From contig NZ_CP034448.1 of NCBI RefSeq assembly GCF_003952465.1, positions 3,015,001 through 3,079,000 on the forward strand: a stretch of 64,000 bases of DNA, read 5' to 3'. This stretch comes from Mesorhizobium sp. M1B.F.Ca.ET.045.04.1.1. Its GTDB lineage: Bacteria > Pseudomonadota > Alphaproteobacteria > Rhizobiales > Rhizobiaceae. Position 1 is the stretch's first letter. Each line of letters begins with the position of its first letter. The notes beneath the pieces are model-generated. The model was not told the DNA's origin. It saw only the letters and a list, made by a program, of their open reading frames with translations, and made no database searches. Position numbers and translations under genes: made by a program. Below are positions 56,868-64,000 of the stretch, one piece after another.

Positions 56868-58868
56868 TTAGTCGAGAAAATTGAGCGAGACGCCATCGAG
56901 GCGCAGCAGCTCGCGGTCTTCCTCATAGGAGGCGCCGATCACGACGAGACTCACCGTGAGGCTGGTGGCGCCGGCGGCGATCAGTCGGCGGGCTGCGCGC
57001 GTGACATCGATGCGGTGGTTGCGCGGTGTGTTCATGCTGCGCTCGCGCAGGTCGAACTTGCGGTTCTCCGCCGGCGGGATATCGCAATGGCCAGGCCCGC
57101 CATAACATTCGCCGTGCCCGAAGACCGCGGCGTAGCCGGCATAGCCCGGCAAGTTGAGCGGCGTGCCGGCATCGGCATGGGGCGTGTTGAGGAACACGCG
57201 GATGAAGCATGAGCGCGGCAGCTGCGGCACGCGGTGCAGCCGCACCTCGGCCGAGCGGAAGCTCTTTGTTTTGTCAGGCACGGCAATCGGCGCCGAGACG
57301 AAACGTCCAACCGGATTGGTCAATCCGACCGGCATCAGGCATCCGCCGCGAACATATTCGTAGCCGAAGCGGTTCATGTCGAGCGTATCGCGCACGGCGT
57401 AGCTCCACGGCGTCAGCGCGGAATCGAGATCGGCCGGCAGACCGTCCGGATGATCCTGCTGCCAGCGCCACCAGAGCCGGTCGATATTTGCGTGCACCGG
57501 CCAGAAGATCGGATCGTAAGAGGCGGTCAGATTCGAGAACATGTCGCCGAACTGCGGCTCGGAGTAAAGATCGTCGCGCTGGTGGAACTTGCGCCCGGCA
57601 ACGCGCACCGCGCTGTTGCGGTCGGCGGGAGCGTCGGTGTTGAACGCCGGGTTCATGCCCCCGGTCCAGATATGCATGGTGTTGTGCGGGTTCTGGTCGA
57701 GGAAGCCGAAGCTGTCGACATAGAGGCTGCCGCCGCCGAAATCGCGGAAGGTTCGCAACGACAGTATCTCGTCGATGTCCTCCTGCGCTGGGTAATGGTA
57801 GTGGATGACGGTGTTGATCGTGCCTTTACCGAACTGGCCGGAATAGCGCAGCGGATACCACAGCGAATTGGCCTCGAGCAGCGCGTCGATCAGTCGTTTG
57901 CGGTTCTCGCCTTCCACATATTCCTTGCCGCAGGCATTACTGACCGCGTCGTAGATCTGCGTCGGATTGGCCCACAGCTTGCCGACCAGCGTGTCGATCT
58001 TGGCCGGGAAGCCCTGGTCACGCAGGAAACGCGCCGACGCCTCGGTGAGGAAGCCCTTGAACGCATCTGGAAGTATCGCGCCGTTGGCCGGATCTTCCGG
58101 CTTGTAGCGGGGCGCGGGAAAGTCCCACCACGGCATGGTCACATCCGGGCAGAAATCCTGCAAGGCCTGTTCGAACTCATAAAGATAAACGCGATGCCAC
58201 GGCAGGAACCGTTCCCAGCCATGCTGGCAGTGGTTCTGGTGGATCAAGGCCAGATTGTTATAGGAGCGCTTGTCGCCAACCCATTTGTTGAGCCTGTAGA
58301 GCTCGCGAAATGCGAAGCGCAGCCGCTCCTTTTGCGGCTCGCTCAGCACATCGACATCCATTCGCTGCCGCAATTCACCCTTGGCGTAGCGCCACGCCGC
58401 CGGATCGGACGCCGGGCCGAAAACAGGGCCGGCAAGCCCCTTCACCTCGACGCGAGCCTCGCTTGCCACGCTCACCTCACCGGCGAGTGCAACCGAGTCG
58501 AGCAGTTCCCCGGGACAGCCTTCTTCGATCCAGGTTTCGATCCGGTCGATATCCTCGTCGGCGACCGGCGAACCGCCCCAGGGCAGGCGGGGGAACTGCC
58601 TGCCGTCGAACGGCGGCAGGCCGCGCAAGCCGCGGATCAGCGCCGAACGCGCGCCGCGCCCCTTGGCATCGCTCTTGCCGCAGCAGGTGGTGGTGAGTGG
58701 TGCGACCAGCGGCATGCCGTGCAACTGGAGCGAAAGAAACTCCGGCAGAGTTAGCCCGGTCAGTCTGCCGGGTCCCTCGGCGCCGCCGGCGGCGGCGAGG
58801 ATCGCTTCCACGTCACTCCAGGTGAATGGCCTGGCGGACTCTGGTTGCCTCGCTTCATTTGTGGCCAT
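56868..58868 (-). CDS. Tyrosinase / polyphenol oxidase (type-3 copper)
   Basis: A 666-residue protein from ATG 58868. Residues 1-160 form an extra N-terminal region including a CCG motif (62-64) and WIEEGCPGELLDS near 113-125. The tyrosinase domain follows: CuA in HQNHCQHGWERFLPWHRVYL (H216, H225 and H210 or H213) and CuB in NPHNTMHIWTGGMN (H395, H399) plus FWPVHANIDRLWWRWQ (H459). A beta-rich C-terminal region (480-666) may act as a cap. The enzyme oxidises phenols to quinones with O2. Its start overlaps the MCO gene by 14 bases. No signal peptide is seen, in contrast to the MCO. Confidence 0.85.
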   Translation of the reverse strand: MATNEARQPESARPFTWSDVEAILAAAGGAEGPGRLTGLTLPEFLSLQLHGMPLVAPLTTTCCGKSDAKGRGARSALIRGLRGLPPFDGRQFPRLPWGGSPVADEDIDRIETWIEEGCPGELLDSVALAGEVSVASEARVEVKGLAGPVFGPASDPAAWRYAKGELRQRMDVDVLSEPQKERLRFAFRELYRLNKWVGDKRSYNNLALIHQNHCQHGWERFLPWHRVYLYEFEQALQDFCPDVTMPWWDFPAPRYKPEDPANGAILPDAFKGFLTEASARFLRDQGFPAKIDTLVGKLWANPTQIYDAVSNACGKEYVEGENRKRLIDALLEANSLWYPLRYSGQFGKGTINTVIHYHYPAQEDIDEILSLRTFRDFGGGSLYVDSFGFLDQNPHNTMHIWTGGMNPAFNTDAPADRNSAVRVAGRKFHQRDDLYSEPQFGDMFSNLTASYDPIFWPVHANIDRLWWRWQQDHPDGLPADLDSALTPWSYAVRDTLDMNRFGYEYVRGGCLMPVGLTNPVGRFVSAPIAVPDKTKSFRSAEVRLHRVPQLPRSCFIRVFLNTPHADAGTPLNLPGYAGYAAVFGHGECYGGPGHCDIPPAENRKFDLRERSMNTPRNHRIDVTRAARRLIAAGATSLTVSLVVIGASYEEDRELLRLDGVSLNFLD

Positions 58869-60978
58869 CGTGACCACCCATCTCCATCTGCGCATCCATC
58901 TGCATCAGCATTGCGCTGCCTTGCGAGGGAGCACTCACCTGGTCAGGCAGCACCACGGCAACGTTCTGCATCATGCCCTGATCCTCGTGGTCGAGGATGT
59001 GGCAGTGGAGCACATATTCGCCGATGTAGCGCTCGTAGCGGGTGCGCAGCGTGATCGTGTAGATGCCGGAGAAGCCTGCCGGCAGCGATTGCGGAATCAG
59101 GCTCTTGATCCACAGCGTATCCTTCCAGACGCCCTTCAGCCCGGGATATTGCGGATCGTATGGCGCGCCGCCGGCATCGTCGATCGCGCCCGGGGCGCTG
59201 ACGTCCTTGCCGTTGGGATCGACGATCGAGACGATCTGGAACGGATTGACGTGGATGTGGAACGGATGGCTCACGAAATGCGACTGCAGCGTCCATTCCT
59301 GCGCCTTGCCAAGCGGCAACGCGCGATCGATGCGGGTAGGGTCGTAAGGCTTTACGCTGGCGGTATCGAGCGTGTTGCCGACTTCGAACTTTACGTCCGG
59401 CCCCGTCGTGTCGATGAAGAAGGTCAGCTCCTGCGTGCCGTTGCCCTTTACCTCGTCGTCGGTAACGTCGGGATGCGGCGTGAAGCTCGTCAATTTCGTC
59501 CCCGCCTTGAGGTCGGCCACCACCGTCGCTTTGACATCCGCCGGCATGTTGGTCTCTGCCAGCGCGACCAGCTTGTGGTTAATGTAGCTTTCGACGTTGT
59601 CGACCGGTGTTCCGGGCGTGACGTCGACCAGGCCAAGCAACTGTGGGCCAACGTCCAGTCCATTGACCACGCCCGACTTCGGCGCCGAGGAATCAATCAC
59701 GCAGTAGCGTCCGGCTTGCGGGAACGCGACCAGCGCATCGAAGCGATAGCCGGGCTGGAAGGTTGCAAGCTTGGTCATCTGCCCCGAGGCCATCGTCAGG
59801 CCGTCGGCCGCGACCAGCATGTAGGGCACGGGCGTGGTATCGCATGTATCCTTGATGAAGGCCGCGGTGGCGTCGGCCCTGAGCAGCGTCTTCGCGCCTG
59901 GCTTCAGCTTGCCGTCGAGCACCTTGAAGAACTGCAGGCTGATCGTGTCGCGCACGCCGGCATGGATCATGCGCCAGCGCTCGATCTGGCCCTGCGTCGC
60001 CTTCATCGGATCGTTTGGATTGAACACCTTGCCATTGAGCGATGTATATCGTCCCGATGCCGGCCATGTGCCGGGGCCGAACTGGTCGTAACCCTCAATG
60101 CCGCCGACATCGCCCGGATCGCAGATATAGCGTCCGTTGATGTCCTGCTTGATCGGGCCGAGCTCACCCGGCTTGGCTGCCGGCGCGCGGCAGGCATACT
60201 GGATCTGCTGCATCACCAGCACGCGCTCGGGGATCGCCAAGGTCGGGATCAACGTATCGATGTCGCCATGCGCGGAGGGCGTTGGGGGACGGTTGCCGCG
60301 AATGATCAGCGCGCCCGCCATGCCGCTCGACACCTGCAGCGCGGTCGAGCCATGGCGATGCGTGTGGTACCAGAAGGTGCCGGAGGGATGATCCGACGGG
60401 ATGTTGTATTCGTAAGTGAACTTCGTCTGCGGATTGATCGACAAGAGCACGTTGTCGCTGTTGCCCGACGGACTTACCCATAGCCCATGCGTATGGAGGT
60501 TGGTGCCGTTGAAGCAATGCGGGATGTCGGGCATTTGAGCGCCAGGCATGCATCCTGGGTCGCCGGGCTGCGGTCCCGCCGGCAACTGGTTGTCGAGGGT
60601 GATGCGCACGGTATCGCCGGGAATTGCCTCGATCGTGGGCGAGACATAAGGCGCATTGGGGTCGACGCCCTTGCCGGTGTAGCCGCGCAGATGGACCTTG
60701 TCGTATCCGCCGGTGGACGGATTGTAGATCTGGTTATCGATATAGTCGATCTTGAGATTGAGCAGGCGGTCGCCGCGCACCGGCGCTGTGTTGCCGGGCA
60801 ACGGCGCGGCCGGCGCCAGCTCTTTCAGCATCGGCTTGGCGATTGGCGCGCGCTCGTCCTGCAGCATTGGTGGATTGATGATCTCGGCCGCCGCGGGCAG
60901 CACCGCGATTGGCCCCAGGCTGCCGACGAAGACACCCGCGAAAAACCGAGCGCACGCCACCGATCCTCCACGCAACAT
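58855..60978 (-). CDS. Exported multicopper oxidase (laccase-like)
   Basis: A 707-residue protein with signal peptide (MLRGGSVACARFFAGVFVGS, cleavage near AAA, residue 31). Three cupredoxin domains carry the four copper motifs: NLHTHGLWVS (160-169), FWYHTHRHGS (202-211), SHPFHIHVNPF, and HCHILDHEDQGMMQ (658-671, C659 to the T1 copper). The C-terminal tail is Met/His-rich (MLMQMDAQMEMGGHDGHK) and may bind or deliver copper. The enzyme should oxidise phenols or metals in the periplasm with reduction of O2. GAGGAGG precedes ATG 60978; it is the first gene of the minus-strand oxidase operon. Confidence 0.9.
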   Translation of the reverse strand: MLRGGSVACARFFAGVFVGSLGPIAVLPAAAEIINPPMLQDERAPIAKPMLKELAPAAPLPGNTAPVRGDRLLNLKIDYIDNQIYNPSTGGYDKVHLRGYTGKGVDPNAPYVSPTIEAIPGDTVRITLDNQLPAGPQPGDPGCMPGAQMPDIPHCFNGTNLHTHGLWVSPSGNSDNVLLSINPQTKFTYEYNIPSDHPSGTFWYHTHRHGSTALQVSSGMAGALIIRGNRPPTPSAHGDIDTLIPTLAIPERVLVMQQIQYACRAPAAKPGELGPIKQDINGRYICDPGDVGGIEGYDQFGPGTWPASGRYTSLNGKVFNPNDPMKATQGQIERWRMIHAGVRDTISLQFFKVLDGKLKPGAKTLLRADATAAFIKDTCDTTPVPYMLVAADGLTMASGQMTKLATFQPGYRFDALVAFPQAGRYCVIDSSAPKSGVVNGLDVGPQLLGLVDVTPGTPVDNVESYINHKLVALAETNMPADVKATVVADLKAGTKLTSFTPHPDVTDDEVKGNGTQELTFFIDTTGPDVKFEVGNTLDTASVKPYDPTRIDRALPLGKAQEWTLQSHFVSHPFHIHVNPFQIVSIVDPNGKDVSAPGAIDDAGGAPYDPQYPGLKGVWKDTLWIKSLIPQSLPAGFSGIYTITLRTRYERYIGEYVLHCHILDHEDQGMMQNVAVVLPDQVSAPSQGSAMLMQMDAQMEMGGHDGHK

Positions 60979-61303
60979 GGGGGCCTCCTCAATTGTCTCT
61001 AGTTGCCGCTTAAAACATATTGCCCGCGATCTGGAGGTCTGTCTAGCACTGGAGACTGTAGATTCGAAAATTTTACTTCACCGAAACCTTCATCTGAATC
61101 TTGCTTGCCAGTTTATATGAGCTGATCATCATATAATTTTCAATTTCGTTCTATTTGTAACAAGTTTAAAGGCGGCGGCCGGCTCGCGGGACCATCGCGA
61201 CCACTGCCTGCGATCGGCAGCAAATATTGGCTTCGGCTCCCATCGCGACGCTGTGCCAACCGGACGAAAACAGGGCGCGACCTGTTGCGGGGCAAGCCGA
61301 AGA
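60979..61303. other. Promoter region of the oxidase operon
   Basis: AT-rich compared with its flanks. A TGATCATCATATAATTT stretch lies at about 61126-61142, related to the palindrome at 36597. No EcfG or copper-regulator box could be recognised with confidence. Confidence 0.4.
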
Positions 61304-64000
61304 TCAGAACTTCTTGCCCAGGTTGACCAGGAAACCGTTGTCGCTATCGCCATCGCTGCCGAACAGGCCGCGGTATTCCAGGCGCAGGGCAAAATCCTGC
61401 GTCGTTTGCACATTGACGCCGAGGCCGAGCATGAAGCGGTCCCGTCCCATCCCGTCAATGGAGGTGCGATAGAAGGGCCCGCCGAACATATCGGCGTAGT
61501 TCATGGTGATCTCGCTGTCGCCCTGGAAGTCGTGCTGATACTCCAGCCTGAGCTGCGGCGAAACCACCCCGAAACTGACCGGGTATTTGTAGTTGAGGGT
61601 GAGTCCGAGGTTGCCGGTCGTGGTGCTGATATCCTGCTCGCCATAATGCAAGGCCGAGGCTGGATCGCCGTCTTCGGTAAAGGCATCGAGCGTCGCGCGC
61701 GCCACGTCGAGACGCGCGTAAGGCGAAATCAGCCAGTTTTCAACTCGATACTTGCCGCCCGCCGATACCGAGGCGAACCATTGGCCGCCGTCCCGCTCGC
61801 CAGTGACGAAGCCGCCGCCTGATGTCAGGTAGCGCTGCGAATCGAACGACAGCCACTGGTAGCCAGCCAGCCCGTCGATGAAGAAGGTCTGGCCCGGATG
61901 ATAGCTGGCATAGACGCCGGCGGTATAGCTCTTGCCGGTGCTGCGGCTGCCATTGTCGCCGATGTCGCTGTCGTCGCGGCCATAGCCGACGCCGACGCCC
62001 AGGGCGAGATCACGGGTGAAGCGATAGTCGACGCCGGCACTGAGACCGGTGGTCTGGAATTTGAAGCCATCGGCGCCGTCGCGGTCGCCGATGTTGATCG
62101 AACCGCCCGTCCAGATCGTCACCTTGCTGTGGCCGAAGCTGCCGGAGCCGAAGCTGCCGGGCGTGCCTGCGGTCGTGTTGTCGTCCAGGTAGGATTTGAA
62201 GGGCCAGTTCTGGTCAGTCGCCTGATTGCGCCCGCAGGATTCGCCTTGCGGAACCAGATCGCTCTCGCCGCAAGTGCTGTCGAAGGAAAGCACGATGCCC
62301 TGGACGAAGGCCAGGCTGTCGGTGGGTCCCTGGCCATCGTCGCTATCGTGCAGGCCTTCCAGACGCTGCTGGAAATTGCCGATCTGCGAGGTGGCGAAGC
62401 GGCGCGTCGCCGCGGTCTGGGCGTTGAGGATGCCCATCACCTCGCTGTCGAGCGTCGGGTCAGGACGCTCCACGACCTCGATCGTGATCGCTGTCACCGC
62501 CGATGTCGCATAGGCGTTGCTCAAGGTGAAGGTCACCGTGGCGGTGCCGTGGAACGTTGCCGTCGGGGTGAAGGTCATCTGGTACCCGTTGAGCGACGTC
62601 GTGCCGGACGAAGGCGGCGGCACTGAAACCAGGCTGGCGCTCGTGAACGGACCGCCGCTGGCGTCCTTGGTCAGGTCGACCACCACGGGCTTGCCAGATA
62701 CCGTCGTGACATGCTGCGCAACCGGAACCGGATGTGGCCTGACGTTGACCGTGACCGTGGCCGGCGTCGAGGTTCCGCCCGGTCCGGTCGCCGTGTATTG
62801 CAGAGTATCCGATCCGACGAAGGAAGCCGCCGGCGTGTAGGAGATGGCGGTGCCGCTGACCGTCGCGTTGCCGTGTGCCGGTGCGGTTGAGACCGCTATG
62901 GAGGTGATATCGCCGGTGTCGTTGTCCGTGACGTCGATCGTCACCGCCTGTCCGTCAAGCGTCTCGACCGTATCCGGGTTGGCGACCGGCGGGTTGCTTC
63001 CAATCACCAGCGTGTAGCTCGTCGTGCCGGTGAAACCGAAATTGTCGGTCGCCGTGACGGTGATGGGGAACGAGCCGACAACGGTGGGGGCGCCCGAGAT
63101 CGTGCCTGTGGACGACAGCGCTATTCCAGGCGGCAGCGCGCCGCCTGTCAGCGCAAAGCTGTAAGGGCTGGTGCCGCCACTGGCGGTGAGCGCCTGACTG
63201 TAGGCGACGCCGTATTGGGCGGCTGGCAGGGTGGCCGGGGCCAGCGTGATGGTCGGCGCCGCGATCGTCAGCGTGTATGCGACGGACCCGGTCGCCGGCG
63301 TGCCGCCGGTGCTGTCCGTCGCGGTGACGGTGAAGTTGAAGGTGCCGCTTGCGGTCGGCGTGCCCGACAACGTTCCCCCCGAAGAGAGCGTCAGCCCGGC
63401 CGGCAACGCACCTGCCGTAACCGCAAAACTATACGGCGCGTTGCCGCCGCTTGCCGTCAGGGGTTGGTTGTATGCGGTTCCGGCAGTGCCTCCCGGAAGG
63501 CTGCTGGGCGCCACGGTCAGGCTCGGCAGGCCAACCGTCAGGTTGTATATGCGCGATCCGGTCTGGCCGTGAGCGTCGGTAGCTGCGACCGTGAACGAAA
63601 AATTGCCGGACTGCGTGGGTGTACCTGTGAGTTCTCCGGCGGTGGTCAACGACATCCCGGCTGGCAGCGCGCCAGCCGTCGTCGCGTAGGTATAAGGCGC
63701 AATGCCTCCGGATGCGGTGATTGTGTTCGAATAGGCTGTAGCTGCCGTCGCGTTCGGCAGCGTTGCCGGGTCGACGACAATGGTGGCCGTCGCGACCTGC
63801 GCCGTGTAGCTGACGGAGAGCGAGAACGGCGCGCCGGTACCGGTGCTGCTATCCGTTGCCTTCACGGTGAAACTATAGGATCCGGGCGTGGTGGCGGTTC
63901 CCGAAAGCAGTCCGTTTGCGTCAAACGACAGGCCGGGGGGAAGCGTGCCTGCCGAAACGATATAGGCATAAGGCACTGTGCCGCCGGATGCGGAGAACTG
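61304..64000 (-). CDS. Autotransporter adhesin with Ig-like repeats, 5' end outside window
   Basis: The frame is open from the right edge; at least 898 residues are visible. The N-terminal visible part has at least three full tandem putative-Ig repeats (He_PIG type, see repeat entry), followed by two cadherin-like / Big_9 domains (NPPVANPDTVETLDGQ, TVNVRPHPVPVAQHVTT) and a linker. The last 280 residues form an autotransporter beta barrel (FGHSKVTIWTGGSINIGDRD, SAGVDYRFTRDLALGVGVGY, LRLEYRGLFGSDGDSDNGFL) ending in the outer-membrane signal NLGKKF. It should be displayed on the cell surface and mediate adhesion. Convergent with nothing; the oxidase operon follows on the same strand. Confidence 0.9.
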   Translation of the reverse strand, partial: QFSASGGTVPYAYIVSAGTLPPGLSFDANGLLSGTATTPGSYSFTVKATDSSTGTGAPFSLSVSYTAQVATATIVVDPATLPNATAATAYSNTITASGGIAPYTYATTAGALPAGMSLTTAGELTGTPTQSGNFSFTVAATDAHGQTGSRIYNLTVGLPSLTVAPSSLPGGTAGTAYNQPLTASGGNAPYSFAVTAGALPAGLTLSSGGTLSGTPTASGTFNFTVTATDSTGGTPATGSVAYTLTIAAPTITLAPATLPAAQYGVAYSQALTASGGTSPYSFALTGGALPPGIALSSTGTISGAPTVVGSFPITVTATDNFGFTGTTSYTLVIGSNPPVANPDTVETLDGQAVTIDVTDNDTGDITSIAVSTAPAHGNATVSGTAISYTPAASFVGSDTLQYTATGPGGTSTPATVTVNVRPHPVPVAQHVTTVSGKPVVVDLTKDASGGPFTSASLVSVPPPSSGTTSLNGYQMTFTPTATFHGTATVTFTLSNAYATSAVTAITIEVVERPDPTLDSEVMGILNAQTAATRRFATSQIGNFQQRLEGLHDSDDGQGPTDSLAFVQGIVLSFDSTCGESDLVPQGESCGRNQATDQNWPFKSYLDDNTTAGTPGSFGSGSFGHSKVTIWTGGSINIGDRDGADGFKFQTTGLSAGVDYRFTRDLALGVGVGYGRDDSDIGDNGSRSTGKSYTAGVYASYHPGQTFFIDGLAGYQWLSFDSQRYLTSGGGFVTGERDGGQWFASVSAGGKYRVENWLISPYARLDVARATLDAFTEDGDPASALHYGEQDISTTTGNLGLTLNYKYPVSFGVVSPQLRLEYQHDFQGDSEITMNYADMFGGPFYRTSIDGMGRDRFMLGLGVNVQTTQDFALRLEYRGLFGSDGDSDNGFLVNLGKKF
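63005..63805 (-). repeat. Tandem Ig-like repeats, about 270 bp each
   Basis: Three consecutive units of 261-274 bp inside the adhesin, each with the protein pattern TL.....G.AY...LTASGG..PY.FA.T.GALP.G..LSS.G..SGTP...G.F.FTVTATD. A fourth, incomplete unit continues past 63805 to the window edge. Bases differ moderately between units, so the array is not very recent. Confidence 0.75.

Noticed and set aside
52903..56871. Long plus-strand frames opposite the LodA- and LodB-like genes
   Set aside because: Shadow frames in GC-rich DNA; sense genes carry cofactor motifs.
57234..60483. Long plus-strand open frames (over 500 codons) opposite the tyrosinase and multicopper oxidase genes
   Set aside because: They are antisense to well-supported genes with catalytic motifs, have Arg/Ala/His-rich shadow composition and no ribosome sites.
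1..64000. CRISPR arrays, tRNA, rRNA, insertion sequences and integrases
   Set aside because: No evenly spaced direct repeats, cloverleaf-like segments or DDE/tyrosine-recombinase motifs were recognised, despite the mosaic look of the region.

Overview
The window reads as an alphaproteobacterial, Mesorhizobium-like replicon. The base composition is GC-rich, and many small families typical of Hyphomicrobiales are present (DUF768, DUF982, DUF6894, DUF3606, DUF3309, PRC-barrel and CsbD proteins). Several promoters match the EcfG general-stress consensus (GGAAC-N16-CGTT). No rRNA, tRNA, CRISPR array or recognisable IS transposase was seen. All assignments come from reading the sequence; no database search was run.

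The left 36 kb is a sparsely coding, decayed accessory region rich in stress functions. It holds many short genes separated by remnants: a DNA ligase N-terminus, an ABC sugar-binding protein, a nuclease N-terminus, a histidine kinase, a Rieske tail and an M50 protease N-terminus. Intact genes include a FAD-Rieske oxidoreductase (3.5-5.0 kb), an exported truncated haemoglobin (6.6 kb), an alpha/beta hydrolase (12.8-13.9 kb), a Crp/Fnr regulator (14.3 kb), a flavodoxin-like reductase (16.9 kb), PRC-barrel and CsbD stress proteins (21-23 kb), an Nramp-like carrier (25.6 kb), a stress operon with an isochorismatase-like hydrolase (28.6-30.0 kb), a thermonuclease (31.5 kb), the NHEJ protein Ku (32.9 kb) with a three-gene operon behind an SOS box (34.4 kb), and a LuxR-type regulator (35.5 kb). 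A 170-190 bp non-coding element occurs twice in opposite orientation (about 1.0-1.2 and 8.0-8.1 kb). Two sets of genes are duplicated within the window (9.3-11.3 with 48.0-49.7 kb, and 1.9-2.9 with 31.5-34.2 kb).

From 37.1 to 47.1 kb all genes lie on the plus strand and nearly all products look exported. An OmpA-domain protein is followed by four large modular proteins. They share a C-terminal half (an SH3-like domain, AAGFAK-containing linkers and a terminal beta-rich domain) but carry different N-terminal modules (PAN/Apple-like, fibronectin-like, jacalin-like, or none). Interspersed are smaller secreted Cys-rich proteins, and the block ends in a polytopic membrane protein. This looks like a dedicated cell-surface or secreted-protein locus.

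From 47.1 to 52.0 kb the sequence is again decayed: a DNA ligase C-terminus, a frameshifted DUF768 gene, a TPR-type regulator remnant and an RND-pump fragment. From 61.0 down to 52.0 kb a tightly packed minus-strand operon encodes a multicopper oxidase, a tyrosinase, a LodA/GoxA-like quinoprotein oxidase, a small partner protein, a LodB-like flavoprotein and a DJ-1/PfpI protein. Laccase, tyrosinase and LodA-type activities are known from separate loci in Marinomonas; here they sit in one operon, which suggests a combined phenol/amine oxidation or antimicrobial H2O2-producing system. The window ends inside a large autotransporter adhesin with tandem Ig-like repeats (61.3 kb to the edge).
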